The notes beneath the pieces are model-generated. The model saw nothing but the letters and a program-made list of their open reading frames with translations. It did not search any database and was not told the origin of the DNA. From Chytridium lagenaria (Eukaryota > Chytridiomycota > Chytridiomycetes > Chytridiales > Chytridiaceae): 64,000 bases of DNA. The stretch covers positions 124,001 through 188,000 of the forward strand of contig JAHLKC010000022.1 in NCBI GenBank assembly GCA_025449115.1, in the 5' to 3' direction. This document shows positions 55,925 to 64,000 of this stretch, piece by piece. Position 1 is the first letter of the stretch. Each line of letters opens with the position of its first letter. The translations under genes were made by a program, and so were the position numbers.

Positions 55925-57205
55925 ACAAATCAAGTGAATCTAGCGAAACTGCATAACGAGAGTAGACTGTGCGTATCTGACTGATATCAGTTGTGCGCAC
56001 GCGTAAGTTATAGAGTCTGAAGAGATTCGTCAACCGTAGTTTTCGGCGATTTGGGTCGTATGGGAGCTTGCATGTAAGCCGTCTGAATGGCTTTTCTACT
56101 GCTCCCATTCCCCACTCCGCCGCTTGCCTTACGTCTGTTATAGCTGCACTCACCAGCTGCGCGTGAGCCTGCTCACCGATGGGTAATCTATGAGGAAGTC
56201 AGCTAAAGAGTTCGCCAAGTCACCTAACACCTTTGAAGATCACCAGTTTTCAACGGCGTTACAATGCGATCAAACATGTCGCCAGATACCGGAAAGGCAG
56301 AGTCGGCCACAACTCCATGATCTTGAAGGGAATACCGCGCGTCTAGCCAGCGTGTCTCTAAACTCCCTCGAGTTTTCACTGACGAGCGTGGGATAAGTTT
56401 GTTGAATTTAGTTTAACCCTTTACTAACCTGTCGTTCCAGGAGCCCGGGCTGTTATGGCGATACCACACAATGGTTCCGTCAACTCCAAAGCAGAGAACT
56501 CCTGTGACCAAAACAGCATGAAGCCAGCCATTGTAAAAGGCATTCTGCAACTCTTCTTGCGTCGGCTCCTGAACGCTGTAATTCTTGCCGTCAATAAACC
56601 CCCATCGACCGTGAAGAGCAGGCTTTCTCGCGTTTATCATCTGAGCCCATTGTCGCTGCTGAGGGTGTGTAGGCCATCGTACTTGGGCGTCCTTTATTTC
56701 ATCCAGAGCGGCAGATAACGCAGACTCCGCCTGACGGAGATTCCTTGACAACGTGGCTGGGGGGATGCAGAAGAGCTGGCAAAGTGTTCTATGCTCCATA
56801 GTGCCTAATCAACGAGGTTTTAGATAGTTCATCCATAAAACAACACCTTCTACCTCGTGGTGCAAACTAACCTGTGTAGAAATGAAGCATCATGCCTAAG
56901 ACTGTTGACTTTTCAAGAAGCTTTCGAGGCCTACCGGGCCTTGAGGGACCGGAACACACGATGTAGTGTCTTGAGAAGTGTTCCAGTAGCATGTCAAAGG
57001 TTGGGCGATCGAATCCAGTTACAGCGAGAAAGCCCAAAACGTTCACCCGCGCGGAATTGTACAGGGTAAACCAAGACATGGTCGAGGGATCTCCCAAGTC
57101 TTCCACTGTCAAGTACAACCTGTTAGAGTTGGAATCATCGTATTCTTCCAAAGCTCTAAGTAACTGTGCGGCGTTCATTGACAGCAGAAGAGCTAATTCA
57201 AGCAT
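55925..57205 (-). CDS. Harbinger DDE transposase (one frame break)
   Basis: ATG at 57203-57205. Exon 1 has TGFDRPTFDMLLEHF and GRPRKLLEKSTVLGMMLHFYTG. The next exon holds a helix-turn-helix-like CIPPATLSRNLRQAE segment, the first catalytic Asp in WGFIDGKNYSVQEP and the second in SPGSWND. The last exons have VVADSAFPVSG and the catalytic Glu in RQAAEWGMGAVEKPF, ending near 55928. This DDE pattern is that of the PIF/Harbinger transposases. Introns are supported by phase. In the exon after SWND, ACGCTGGCTAGAC contains one extra G relative to the frame leading to ADSAFP, so the copy as sequenced is inactive unless that base is an error. Confidence 0.85.
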
Positions 57206-57387
57206 GATAATGACAATATGTATTTTTGTTGAGGTTTTGGAAGTGTCCAGTGTTGCAAACGATGTTGCAAAAGGTGTTGCAAAATTTTTGTAAAAACACC
57301 CCAAAATTGGGGTTTTGGAAGCGTTCCATTGCGCTAAAAGTGTCGCTGTTCTCATTCCACAGAGAATGTAGACTAAAAAGCAAAAAA

Positions 57388-57458
57388 TGCATTGGCCGGG
57401 AATCGAACCCGGGGCTAACCGATGGCAACGGTTAATTTTACCACTAAACCACCAATGC
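57388..57458 (-). tRNA. tRNA-Gly (GCC)
   Basis: Cloverleaf identical by eye to 19245-19315, in inverted orientation. It is the last gene of the minus-strand array; beyond it lies the Harbinger element. Confidence 0.94.
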
Positions 57459-57462
57459 AGAG

Positions 57463-57557
57463 TCCCTTCAACCAGGATCGAACTGGTGACCTCCTGATGA
57501 ATGTTTGGCTTAAGCCAAGTTACAGTCAGATGCTCTTCCAGCTGAGCTATAAAGGGA
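57463..57557 (-). tRNA. tRNA-Tyr (GTA) with an intron
   Basis: Exons match 19146-19240. The intron (about 22 nt after the anticodon loop) differs in its centre and contains the self-complementary stretch TTGGCTTAAGCCAA. Confidence 0.9.
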
Positions 57558-57562
57558 GGAAA

Positions 57563-57635
57563 TGCTCTGTGTGAGACTCGAACTCACGGCCTTCGGATTA
57601 TGAGACCGACGCTATACCAACTAAGCCAACAGAGC
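57563..57635 (-). tRNA. tRNA-Met (CAT), elongator-like
   Basis: Matches 19068-19140; anticodon loop CTCATAA. Confidence 0.92.
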
Positions 57636-57644
57636 AGAAAGTAA

Positions 57645-57716
57645 CTCCGATACGGGGAATCGAACCCCGGCCGCCGCCGTGAAAGGGCGGAATCCTAACC
57701 GCTAGACGATATCGGA
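57645..57716 (-). tRNA. tRNA-Glu (TTC)
   Basis: Matches 18987-19058; anticodon loop CTTTCAC. The Thr tRNA found next to it in the other array is absent here. Confidence 0.94.
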
Positions 57717-57738
57717 AGTAGTGCACCATTAGGTGAAA

Positions 57739-57812
57739 TGCTCCGCACAGGGATCGAACCTGTGACCTTGGCGTTATTAGCACCACGCTCTAACCAACTG
57801 AGCTAGCGGAGC
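57739..57812 (-). tRNA. tRNA-Ile (AAT)
   Basis: Matches 18828-18901; anticodon loop CTAATAA. Confidence 0.94.
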
Positions 57813-57829
57813 AGAAAATGATATTGAAA

Positions 57830-57903
57830 TGGTTGCGTCCAGGATCGAACTGGAGACCTTCTGTGTGTTAGACAGATGTGATAACCGACTACACCACGCG
57901 ACC
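57830..57903 (-). tRNA. tRNA-Val (AAC)
   Basis: Acceptor GGTCGCG/CGCAACC with a wobble pair; anticodon stem TCTGT/ACAGA around loop CTAACAC (anticodon AAC). It occupies the place of tRNA-Val (TAC) in the other array and differs from it in acceptor, D arm and anticodon. Confidence 0.92.
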
Positions 57904-57930
57904 AGTTAAGGAGGGTCGGTACCCTGAAGC

Positions 57931-58014
57931 TCCCAGTCCGGGAATTGAACCCGGGTCTCAACCGTGCTGTTTTGAATTGACAGGGTCGGATACTAGCCAC
58001 TATACTAACTGGGA
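57931..58014 (-). tRNA. tRNA-Asp (GTC) with an intron
   Basis: Exons match 18628-18718. The intron is about 13 nt and unrelated in sequence to the one in the other copy. Confidence 0.92.
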
Positions 58015-58294
58015 TGTTATTATGTACAATTTCGGTACAATTGCAAATATATACTTTACAAATTATTAAGTAAAATGGGCAATTTGATTGGTGGAAATAC
58101 CGAAATTGATGTGGGCCATCAGAGGTGTTGCAAATTGTGTTGGTTTCTCAAACTCATCAAGCGAGTTGTAGTCAAAGTTGGCCTTGCTACAAAGGGCTTT
58201 CTTGATACCATTGCCGTCGCTGAGGCGATCCGGTTCTCATCCCAAAATTCTACGTCGTCGATGGCATTCGATCTTGTATGCTGTTCCCTTTGTA

Positions 58295-60765
58295 ATGGAC
58301 GAGCAAGACTCCATGTCCTCCTCTGATGCGCCTGAATGCGCTCCTCACATACCTTCCTCCACCCATAGAGTCATGGAGCCAACTCCGAGAGCTTCTTCAC
58401 TCATGATGGCTCCCTTCTCTTCAGCTAACACCACTTCTTCTGAAGTCAACGGGAAAAACTTCTTCACTTCGGCATGGGCCGCCATGGATAATTTGTTCAA
58501 GGAGCTGAGCGATTCAGAGGACGATGAGCTTTCGCACTCCATCACTGCATCTGTACCAAGGTTCCCGCGTAGAACAGTATCAGGGTCCTTGGGTAGACCT
58601 TCCTCAACGTCCCCAACGCGGATGTCTTTCAACACCGCTTCGTCCTCCTCCATCTCCAACCCTTCCTTGCTATTTCAGCCCCCTTCTCTGTCTTCAATAG
58701 ACTCGATGTTTTCATGGTCCAAGAGCGAAGAGAGAGAGCTAGGCCATCCTGATTGTTCGCATCGTCATCCTTTTGGATCTCTTGCAGGGGATGTGGTGCT
58801 GATACCAGGGTTTTATGGAAGTAACCTCAATGACAAGGATACTGACGCAAAAGGGTGGATTACCATGGAGATGGTGTGGAATCTCGTGCATGCAAGTGTT
58901 GAACTTCCTCCAGACTTCAAGTATGGGCAAAGGGACAACCATGTTGCGGAAAGGTAATTTTTGGGGAACGAATGCCTTCTAATCTTTAATAGCATTATTG
59001 AATCAGTGGGACCTATAAATCTTTGCCGCGATTTTATCAAGGAGATGAGAGCCCTTGAACTGTGTAGCGGTGGTAACATGAGGTTTCATGTGTTTCCGTA
59101 AGTTTTATCGAAGACTTGTCATTGACCGTTCTTACTCCTTCGCTAACTCGCGTTTAAAATAGATACGATTGGCGACGAGAGCTGCAGCATTCGTCTGAGG
59201 TTGGCATCCTCGTTCTTACCTCTCGCCGTTTCTTTTTTCCGAGTACAAAATGCTAACCCTTAACAGGAGTTCGAAGCGCATCTCACCAAAATGTATAACT
59301 CAAATGGGAACAAGCCTGTCACCGTTATCGCACGTAAGCATTATTATTTTAAAAACACCATTTCTAAATAGCCGTAGACTCAATGGGAGGTCTCGTCACG
59401 CTTGCAACTGTGAATAGAAGGCCGGAATTGTTTAAACGCGTCGTATTCGCTGGTACACCTTTTGGACCTGTCCCTCTGATAGTGTGGGCGTTACGGAGAG
59501 GTGCCCCGCTTATACCGAACCCAAAACTTTTAGGTACTTCACTTCATTTCTTGTGCAGGTTAGTTTCGTTTGCTTCGTCAATTATTTTACATTGTGTATA
59601 AGGAGCGCATATGTTTTCCTGCCTCGGAAGGGAAATACTTGCTTAGTGGACGACGGTGGAAATGACTTTGATATTGACTTCTTCAATGTCGAAAGGTATG
59701 ACGCACGAATTTACCGTTTTCCGGAAGCTGTCTTGATAATAACATTCAAACAGCTGGCGAAAATACTGCATATCACCCCTTCTTAAACGCGCAAAAACCG
59801 AACAAGAGCGCACCACTCTCCTCACCTACCTCGATTACGCCCTCACATCCGCCCGTGCATTTCTCGACTCCCTTAAACACAATCCATCCATAACATACCC
59901 CCCTTTCACCGTTATTCGGAGCGATCGTTGGCCAACAGCCGTCGGGTTTCGGTCTTCCGTCGTTCCCACATCGACACCATCCACCATCGACCCGCCGTAC
60001 CCATCCCGAAGTTCCAGTCTCCCCACATACGTCCCTACATCCCTTGCTTCGCTTCATGAGCATTCCGTGAAATTGTCAAGCTCTATCGCGTCGCTTCTGA
60101 CGCCGCTGGGGAAACGAAGCTCGCATGAGGAATTGACATCAGTTCGTCCCCCAACGTTGAATGAGTCACAGAAAACTGCAAACGCGGAGGAACCCGGGAC
60201 GCGTGTTGAGATTGTTCCGGATGCGGAGGGAGCTTCGTCTGCAAATTCGACGGCAGTTCCTGTTTCGGAACCTGTGGAGACCGCACCACATGCAGAGGAC
60301 TTGCTGAAACAAACAGTCTCCCCTCCTTTGGAACCCGTGAAAATCCTGTCAGATGCAGAAAAAACTTCGTCATTGAAGGAGACGGCGTCTCCTACGCCGC
60401 ATGCTATAAATTCCCGCCCGATTGGAACGGTGCCTGATGCCGAAGGAGGTTCGTCTTCAAACCGCACAGCATCACCCATACCAGATCCCGGTAACTGGGT
60501 GTTAGACAGCGACGGAAGCCCTCACAAGGAAACCCTGGATATTCCGGATGATGAGGCAGAACCATTACGAGGCAGATCGACCTACCACCATCTTTTCGAT
60601 ATTCGTCTCCACTATCCACTCAGATTCGCACCTGGGGATGGTGTTGTCGCGGCGTCAAGTGCGACTATGCCGCCAGGATATGAATGTAATGTTGTGGCTA
60701 CGTCGGCAAGTCATACAACCATGTTGAATGATTTGAAGGCGTTGGCGGCAGCGTTGAAGGAGTGA
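58295..60765 (+). CDS. LCAT-like alpha/beta hydrolase (lipase/acyltransferase family)
   Basis: Seven exons in phase: 58295-58953, 58993-59097, 59163-59199, 59267-59333, 59378-59558, 59603-59695 and 59754-60765. Residues 1 to about 150 are Ser-rich and probably disordered. The fold begins with GDVVLIPGFYGSNL. The nucleophile elbow is AHSMGG, made by splicing across the intron before 59378. LPRKGNTCLVDDG follows; the catalytic Asp is in GDGVV (about 60637) and the His in SASHTTM (about 60712). A Ser/Pro/Glu-rich insert of roughly 200 residues sits between the Ser and Asp parts. Family members hydrolyse or transfer acyl groups of phospholipids or sterol esters. There is no signal peptide, unlike secreted LCAT, so it is probably intracellular. 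Substrate unknown. Confidence 0.85.
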
Positions 60766-61065
60766 GGGAAGGTTTTGGCGGCTCGTTCGTAGAGTGCGAG
60801 AGTCACAATACCCATGTGAATAAAATCAAATAGGTTTATCACAAAGAACATTTTCTTTTTTTAATATAAAAGGCGCCAGAAAAACAAAAGAAAAAAAGAA
60901 ATTGGGTACTTTATATATATACTTATTTACATGTGTCAGATTGTAACTAAAGTGAAAGAAAAAATGAGGAAGCAAAATAGTTCCTATACCCAAAATAGCA
61001 CCATCTTAAACCCAAACATAACATAAGGCTGGACCATATGACCCCTCTGAAATAATAACATCACT
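60766..61065. other. Convergent 3' intergenic region
   Basis: AT-rich 300 bp between two converging genes. It holds both 3' ends and probable polyadenylation signals; nothing else is visible. Confidence 0.5.
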
Positions 61066-63748
61066 CTAAAATTTCCCCCTCCTCCCAATCCTTATCCTCC
61101 ATCTCCCCATCTTCCCTCCCATCGCATCCATCTCCGACATGGATTTAGTCGGCGACTCCGCCTCTGAACTCGCATTCGGATCCCGTCTCTTGATCTTCAA
61201 CTTTGGCAACTCCCTCTTCTCAAAAGGCAAAACTGGTCTCTCCTTTGGCGTCATCTTGGCTTTCCCTATTACCAATCTCGATGCTCCCTCACTAACCCTC
61301 CGTCCTCTCGCACTCACAGGCCGTCTCCTCCTCGCACCCCTATCCTCCTCACTTTCAGATGAATCACTAACAGCTTTCCGTGCTTTCCTTTTCCGAACCG
61401 TCTCTTCCTCACTATCTGAATCCTTCTTTCGACGACGCGTCGGAGCAGGTGCGTCGTCACTCTCAGACTCAGAGTCCGAATCAGATTCCGATTCTGATTC
61501 GGGCTTACGGCGTTTACGTTTTGCAACGCTGTCGTCGCTGTCACTGTTTTGCTTGCGACGGCCGGCTCCGCGGACTGGAGTGGCGTCGCTGTCTGGGTCT
61601 TCGTCGTCAGAGATGAGAAGGGTCCGTTTTCGCGGGGCAGGGGCGGTGGCGGGGGATGGATCTGGTTCATCGGCAATGACACCATCCGGAGCATGTTTAG
61701 CGAAGGTTTCCACAACAATTCTAAAGCAAAGGGTTAAAATATAACGGACCTAAAAAATGCAACCGAACTTACTTTTCAATCTCGAGAGCATCTACAACAA
61801 TAGCACTACCTTCTTGATTATACGTCCTGGCATTTTTGACCATGAGTCGAATATCAACCATGAAATCCTCGATAGAGCTGTAACGTATGCCCTGTGCCCG
61901 TTCCTCAATTGTATCAAGCGCAATAGGATCGGTGATGATAGCGTAATAATCCTTATACCATCTTTTGACGGTAGAGACTTGAAAATGGCCGATCGGGATC
62001 GGAAAGTTCTAAAACAATACGCGAGATGGTAATACGTAAGAGATCTAATAATAAAAACACTCTTACCCATCACTACTTTGCGCAACTGCCTCCCTCACTG
62101 CTTTCAAAACCGCCTCAAACACCCTCTTCAACCCCCTCCTCTTCCCCGCGTCAATCTTGTCCTCCTCCACCACCCTTGGCTTGGGCTTCCGTCCCCGTCT
62201 CTTAATCTCCTTCTCCGGGCTCTCCGATCTCTGTTTTTTCTTCACCACAACCTCATTCTTCCTTGGTCGTCCTCGTCCCCGCTTCATAGGAATCGGTGGC
62301 GGCGCAACCTCCTCTTCGGAAGACTGATAATCCTCATCGTTATCGTCGTTATCGCTTTCTTCCATTTTTGATCCAACTTTCGCAATCTTTCTGCGTTGTC
62401 GTCGTTCAAGCTTTTCCTCTTTTTTCTGGATGGCAAGTTCAAGGTCACCTTCTTCAACCGCGTCGAGCCATTGCTCTTCGGTGAGGACTTCGTTGTACCG
62501 GACCTTGTGCGAAATAGGTTAAAACACAGCCTTGAAATAAAAACGAAGACGGATCATCTTACCTGCTTCCGCTCACGAGGTCCAACTTCAAGCTCCTTCT
62601 TCTCACGCGGAACTTTTGAGAGGTCGACTTTGTACTGCTGCGGAAGTTCATCTTCCGTCATGAGACGAGGAAGTGCACCTCTTGCCTTCTCAGCTTCAAC
62701 GCGTTCCTGGTCCATTTGAGCAAAAATCTCAAGTTCATCCGCACCTCTCGCGAGGATCTACATTGATACCATAAACGTTAGGAGAAGAGGAATTTACAGC
62801 AACAATAAAAGAACTTTATAAACAAAAGCACATAAAAAAGAAAACGCCATTGAAGTATTGACATGACTAATTCGGAAAAAAAGACGACCAAAAATCTAAC
62901 GCCCCTCACCTCATTTAGCTGCTCATCTGTCAGTTCCGGCGCATCTTCATTACCTTCCGCAACTTCTTCCTTCTCGCTGCTAAATAGCAGTCTCAGCAAT
63001 TCCTCCCGTTCTTTCTCTGATGTCTTCTGGTCAAATTTTCCTGCTTGAATAACCTTCCCGTCCAGATCCAGCTTCTGCTGCGCTTTTGCAAGAATATGCT
63101 CCTCAATCGAATTTGTTGTGATGAGACGGAAAATGCGGACTTCCTTCGTTTGACCGATACGGTGGGCTCGGTCTTGAGCTTGAAGGTCTTGATGGGGGTT
63201 CCTGCATACCAAAAATTAAAAATAATCAAAAGCATGCTCCCTATATGGGAAAAGATCCCCTTACCAGTCAGAATCGAAAATAACCACGGTATCGGCAGTT
63301 TGGAGGTTTAATCCAAGCCCTCCAGCACGAGTTGACAAGATAAATAAATCATACTCGCTATCTTTCGCATTAAAGTCTTTTAATAAATCTCCGCGATTAT
63401 CAGACTTAATATTCCCGTCCATTCGAAGAAACTTCCATCCACGGAACCGGAAAAAGTCTTCAATAATATCCATGACCTAGTAATGATTCCATTAATCATA
63501 ATTCAGATGACAAGTACAAACCTGTGTCATTTGGAAAAACATTAATACGCGATGCCCCGTTTTAAATAGTTTTGGGAGGATGCGGTCGAGAAGCTCGAAT
63601 TTGCCTGACGATCGATAAATCATTTCGTTTGTGAGAGTCTCGCCAGGAAGGACCAGCTCCTCAACCTCAGGAAACACGAAGGGGTGATTACAAATTTTTC
63701 GAAACTGCATAACAATATTGCTGAGAGTTCTCGTGCCCCTACAAAACG

Positions 63749-63779
<31 letters not shown>

Positions 63780-64000
63780 TGAATTAATCGCATAAAGACT
63801 TTCCTGCACTAACGAAAACGGACAAGCAGAAGGTTGCTGCAAAGAAAACACAGATCTTACTTCACGTCGAACGGCCCAATAGTCTTGAAGGTCCTGACCC
63901 ATTCCGTAATCTTCTTCTGCAGCGCACTCATCGGACACTTGATAATTGTCTCCACCTTATCAGGAAGCTCCGACTCCACGTCCTTTTTCAACCTTCTCAA
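61066..64000 (-). CDS. SWI/SNF-family chromatin-remodelling ATPase, C-terminal half (runs off the right edge)
   Basis: The gene is read from the right edge leftward. First comes the end of the N-terminal ATPase lobe ([23 protein letters not shown]), then [16 protein letters not shown]. The helicase C lobe follows ([58 protein letters not shown]). Next are a SnAC-like segment ([14 protein letters not shown]...LMTEDELP), two AT-hook-like motifs ([18 protein letters not shown]), a bromodomain (about 61780-62100; [23 protein letters not shown]) and a long Ser/Asp/Glu/Lys-rich tail with stop at 61066-61068. SNF2/STH1-type ATPases share this order and slide or evict nucleosomes using ATP. Whether it is the SWI/SNF or the RSC enzyme cannot be told here. 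Several short introns interrupt it. Confidence 0.92.
63749..63777 (+). repeat. Poly(A) tract in an intron of the SNF2-type gene
   Basis: 29 A on the plus strand, hence a long poly(T) in the intron on the coding strand, near its 3' splice site, where it may serve as the polypyrimidine tract. Confidence 0.85.

Larger units (their letters stand above)
54014..57327 (+). mobile_element. PIF/Harbinger DNA transposon, nearly intact
   Basis: It is 3.3 kb, with terminal inverted repeats of 26 bp identical by eye (GGAACGCTTCCAAAACCCCA...) and the 3-bp target duplication ATT (54011-54013, 57328-57330). It carries the two proteins of this superfamily, in convergent orientation: a Myb/MADF-like ORF1 on the plus strand and a DDE transposase on the minus strand. 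The insertion interrupts the flank of the tRNA array, and the other array preserves the uninterrupted sequence at about 19370-19390. Confidence 0.93.
53810..58014. repeat. Right arm of the inverted duplication, split by the Harbinger element
   Basis: Blocks 57330-58014 and 53810-54010 match 18628-19592 in inverted order. The genes run Asp, Val, Ile, Glu, Met, Tyr, Gly on the minus strand, as on the plus strand of the left arm but without Asn and Thr. Confidence 0.85.

Noticed and set aside
61139..61744. A 201-codon plus-strand frame opposite the SNF2 tail
   Set aside because: Antisense of a Ser/Asp/Glu/Lys-rich coding region; no independent evidence.

Overview
This is nuclear DNA of a fungus. 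The genes are broken by many short GT-AG introns (about 50-70 nt, donors usually GTAAG). They include a nuclear gene for the complex I subunit NDUFS7, a SWI/SNF-type ATPase, intron-bearing tRNA genes, and Ty1/copia, Ty3/gypsy and PIF/Harbinger elements. An early-diverging (zoosporic, chytrid-like) fungus would fit, but that placement is inference, not proof.

Layout. (1) 0-16.3 kb is mostly single-copy: a kinase fragment, NDUFS7 head-to-head with a large PPR-like protein, three tandem AGC-type kinase genes all on the minus strand, and an unrecognised serine-rich protein. (2) 18.5-19.3 kb holds nine tRNA genes on the plus strand. (3) 20.4-23.8 kb is a decayed Ty3/gypsy element, followed by repeats. 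(4) 26.1-42.1 kb is a minus-strand tandem array of seven related genes or gene relics. They encode a Cys-containing PAN/apple-like domain, a Ser/Thr/Pro stalk, one membrane segment, a low-complexity tail and a C-terminal SAM domain. One member is split by nested LTR-like insertions. (5) 42.4-53.6 kb looks like one old Harbinger element blown apart by LTR-like elements and a copia element with 98-bp LTRs. (6) 54.0-57.3 kb is a nearly intact Harbinger element with terminal inverted repeats, a Myb/MADF-like ORF and a DDE transposase. (7) 57.4-58.0 kb is a second tRNA array, an inverted copy of the first lacking Asn and Thr. (8) 58.3-64.0 kb returns to ordinary genes: an LCAT-like alpha/beta hydrolase, and the C-terminal half of a bromodomain SNF2 ATPase.

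The two tRNA arrays, with shared flanks and a shared SAM-exon fragment, bracket the roughly 35-kb accessory region as inverted repeats. The most interesting items are the PAN-TM-SAM array (a candidate receptor-like family), the non-RD kinase cluster with an intron conserved inside the catalytic-loop codon, and the inverted tRNA arrays, where one copy preserves the empty site of the Harbinger insertion in the other. Single-base frameshifts occur in the array and also in NDUFS7. Some may therefore be assembly errors, although their density in the array is much higher than in the single-copy genes.
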